Source: JBHHZM01 sp046758065 (lineage in GTDB: Bacteria > Pseudomonadota > Alphaproteobacteria > JAAXGF01). Taken from it: DNA of 7,684 nt. The notes under the pieces are model-generated. The model did not search any database and was not told the DNA's origin. It worked only from the letters and a program-made list of their open reading frames with translations. This document shows positions 6,561-7,684 of this stretch, one piece after another. Location of the stretch: NCBI GenBank assembly GCA_046758065.1, contig JBHHZM010000139.1, forward strand, positions 1 through 7,684, read 5' to 3'. Positions within the stretch are counted from its first letter, which is position 1, and each line of letters starts with the position of its first letter. Position numbers and translations under genes: made by a program.

Positions 6561-6619
6561 GATCCGGGCCATGGTTGATGAGAGTTTTCCCGGTAAATTT
6601 GAGAAGGGAGAACTCGGTA

Positions 6620-6738
6620 TGAAGCGCAAACGGTTCACGGAAGAGCTGATCATCGACGTGCTTCGGGAGCATGAAGCCGTCGGGCCCGAAGGCTCGTTTG
6701 CGCCGGCCTGGTTCCGGCCGACTTTCACCGTCGATTGA
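6620..6738 (+). pseudogene. IS3-family transposase orfA, truncated after 20 codons
   Basis: The frame from ATG 6620 begins MKRKRFTEELIIDVLREHEA, the highly recognisable N-terminus of IS3-family OrfA (the helix-turn-helix DNA-binding subunit; typical continuation G-x-K-x-x-D-L-C-R-K-H-G-I-S). After codon 20 (base 6679) the similarity stops abruptly: the next 19 codons (VGPEGSF and onward) are unrelated and end at TGA 6736-6738. Full OrfA is about 90-100 residues, and orfB is missing altogether. A GGGAG ribosome site precedes the start. The break marks a deletion or a second rearrangement joint near 6680. The element cannot be autonomous. Confidence 0.8.
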
Positions 6739-6790
6739 CGCGCGCCCGACGACCCGGTTCTCCTTTGGCGAGAGAGAAACTGGAATGAAG

Positions 6791-6813
6791 GCGAGCCCAC
6801 CGGCCGGGCTCGC
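6791..6813. repeat. Perfect 8-bp hairpin
   Basis: GCGAGCCC (6791-6798) and GGGCTCGC (6806-6813) are exact inverted copies around the seven-base loop ACCGGCC. The stem is almost all G/C and would be stable in RNA. No T-tract follows on either strand, so a classical intrinsic terminator is not supported. It might be a terminator lacking a U-tract or a remnant of mobile DNA. Confidence 0.5.
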
Positions 6814-6866
6814 TCCACGGGCGGGCATTTCGCGCATCCCCTCCAGCCGAATTTCGAGACATCAGA

Positions 6867-6906
6867 TTACACAGCCGCTGTGGTGCGGATAAGACGGCTG
6901 TGGTAA
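6867..6906. repeat. Inverted repeat with one-base bulge
   Basis: TTACACAGCCG (6867-6877) is matched by the reverse complement of CGGCTGTGGTAA (6895-6906) except for one bulged base; the core CACAGCCG/CGGCTGTG is perfect over eight pairs. The 17-base loop begins with CTGTGG, so CACAGC-C-GCTGTG (6870-6882) forms a competing small palindrome, and GCTGTGGT occurs twice, 20 bases apart (6877 and 6897). The two alternative pairings are mutually exclusive. Function unknown. Confidence 0.45.
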
Positions 6907-7080
6907 CGTAACGGCAATCCCTAGGCGGGCCCCTGGGCCGGAAGCCTGCGACAAGTAGCCGACGCGATCCTCCTTGGTGCGCCGGGGCAACAAACGGCAT
7001 CTGAACGCGACAGGCAGTCAGCTCCCGGGCGCTTAACGACCTCGGGACCGAAAAACGGTTTTGTTGCGACCCGCGAGAGC

Positions 7081-7102
7081 TCATCCAGGACGACTTGGAT
7101 GA
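7081..7102. promoter_or_regulatory. Operator-like palindrome upstream of the DUF1326 gene
   Basis: TCATCCA (7081-7087) and TGGATGA (7096-7102) are perfect inverted seven-base arms around an eight-base spacer. The 22-base site lies 31 bases before the ATG at 7134, in the right place for a repressor or activator site, or for a leader hairpin. The regulator is unknown. Confidence 0.35.
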
Positions 7103-7133
7103 CATTTCCGGGATGACGAGGGGGAGAAACATC

Positions 7134-7684
7134 ATGACATGGCAAGTTTCAGGACGCAGTGTGGAGCTGTGCAGCTGCAAACAGTTCTGTCCGTGCTGGA
7201 TCAGCGCGGAAGCGACGCCCGACGAAGGATGGTGTTCCGGCCTTTTCGGGTTCGATATCCGAGAAGGCAGTTCCGATGGCGTGGACTTGGCCAATACCAG
7301 CGTTGCGATGATGGCCGACTGGCCCGGCAATTTTCATGATGGCGGCGGCAAGGCCCGTCTCTATATCGACGAATCCGCCAGCGACGAACAATGCCGCGAG
7401 CTGGACGAGATCTTCGGTGGCAAGAAGGAAGGGTTCCTGTCGGCGGTCTGGGACGCCGTCATCGATGAATGGCTGCCGACCCAGAGCGGCAGGATAAGCA
7501 TTGGCTGGGATGGAAACCCGACTCTAACCGTGGCCGGCGTCGGCCAAGCGACCTTGGTACCGGTTACGGACGGGGCCGGGCAGGCGACAACCGTAATCGG
7601 ATCGATGTCCCAAACGGCCCTGCATATCGGAACCATGCAATTGGCCAGCAGCAAGGGCAGCCGCTGCGCCGATCCCGGTCTGCG
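7134..7684 (+). CDS. DUF1326-family protein, N-terminal part (runs off window)
   Basis: The frame from ATG 7134 stays open to the window end (183 full codons, no stop). A GGGGGAGA ribosome site lies at 7120-7127. The N-terminus, WQVSGRSVELCSCKQFCPCW (residues 3-22), with Cys13, Cys15, Cys19 and Cys21, then a further Cys near 34, is the hallmark of DUF1326 proteins. The following FDIREGSSDGVDLANTSVAM, PGNFHDGGGKARLYIDESAS and DEQCRELDEIFGGKKEGFL blocks match that family's order (G-x-x-x-G-V-D-L, P-G, Y-I-D-x-x-A-S-D-E-Q, L-x-x-I-F). Function of the family is not established; the C-x-C...C-P-C cluster suggests metal or redox chemistry. In many genomes such a gene is followed by a DUF2182 membrane protein, which would lie beyond this edge. 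There is no sign that it belongs to the urease operon: nearly 400 bases and IS debris separate them. Confidence 0.85.
   Translation, partial: MTWQVSGRSVELCSCKQFCPCWISAEATPDEGWCSGLFGFDIREGSSDGVDLANTSVAMMADWPGNFHDGGGKARLYIDESASDEQCRELDEIFGGKKEGFLSAVWDAVIDEWLPTQSGRISIGWDGNPTLTVAGVGQATLVPVTDGAGQATTVIGSMSQTALHIGTMQLASSKGSRCADPGL

Larger units (their letters stand above)
6739..7133 (+). other. Non-coding stretch with several inverted repeats
   Basis: About 395 bases between the broken orfA and the DUF1326 gene have no reading frame that resembles a known protein. I see no tRNA. What it does hold is a set of small inverted repeats (6791-6813, 6867-6906, 7081-7102, listed separately) and a weak long-range pair GCAACAAA (6987-6994) with TTTGTTGC (7060-7067). 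The right end must contain the promoter of the DUF1326 gene, but I found no convincing -35/-10 pair. Confidence 0.5.

Noticed and set aside
6987..7067. GCAACAAA / TTTGTTGC inverted pair
   Set aside because: Eight bases over a 65-base spacer is within chance expectation for a 400-base stretch.
6725..7330. A 201-codon - strand open frame covering the intergenic stretch and the start of the DUF1326 gene
   Set aside because: Overlaps the DUF1326 N-terminus in antisense and shows no recognisable domain; it fills the gap only because stop codons are rare at this GC content.
1..7684. CRISPR array, tRNA or rRNA genes, phage genes
   Set aside because: I saw no regularly spaced repeats, no tRNA-like arm pattern with a T-loop, no rRNA sequence and no phage protein in any frame.

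Overview
The window carries a complete, compact urease operon on the + strand, with insertion-sequence debris on both sides and an unrelated metal-motif gene cut off at the right edge. The high GC content, the gene families and the IS6/IS3-type remnants suggest a proteobacterium, probably an alphaproteobacterium of the rhizobial or methylotroph kind. That assignment is inference; no rRNA or other marker is present.

Layout. Positions 1-273 encode the C-terminal end of an IS6-family DDE transposase that begins outside the window. Positions 274-514 are non-coding and hold a weak promoter candidate and a Shine-Dalgarno site. Then follow, all on the + strand: ureE (515-961), ureF (958-1638), a fused gamma/beta structural subunit ureAB (1678-2379), ureC (2383-4095), ureG (4092-4736), ureD (4752-5612), an unrecognised 95-codon gene (5634-5921) and hupE/ureJ (5918-6499). 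Three junctions are four-base ATGA stop/start overlaps (ureE-ureF, ureC-ureG, 95-codon gene-hupE), and no gap exceeds 39 bases, so the block looks like one transcription unit with translational coupling.

How the genes work together. HupE is expected to let Ni2+ across the outer membrane or into the cell. UreE carries the nickel and UreG is the GTPase that drives its delivery. UreF and UreD dock on the apoenzyme, and together the four load two Ni2+ ions onto the carbamylated lysine of UreC. UreAB and UreC form the enzyme that splits urea to ammonia and carbamate. Every catalytic and nickel-ligand residue I know for UreC is present, so the enzyme should be active. The accessory proteins UreD and UreG look divergent, which marks a urease lineage different from the Klebsiella type. 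The 95-codon gene sits inside the operon and is the best candidate here for an undescribed urease or nickel accessory factor.

Right side. After hupE there is a G/C-rich nested hairpin, then a broken IS3-family orfA of which only the first 20 codons survive, then about 390 bases with no convincing gene but several inverted repeats. At 7134 a DUF1326-family gene starts and runs off the window.
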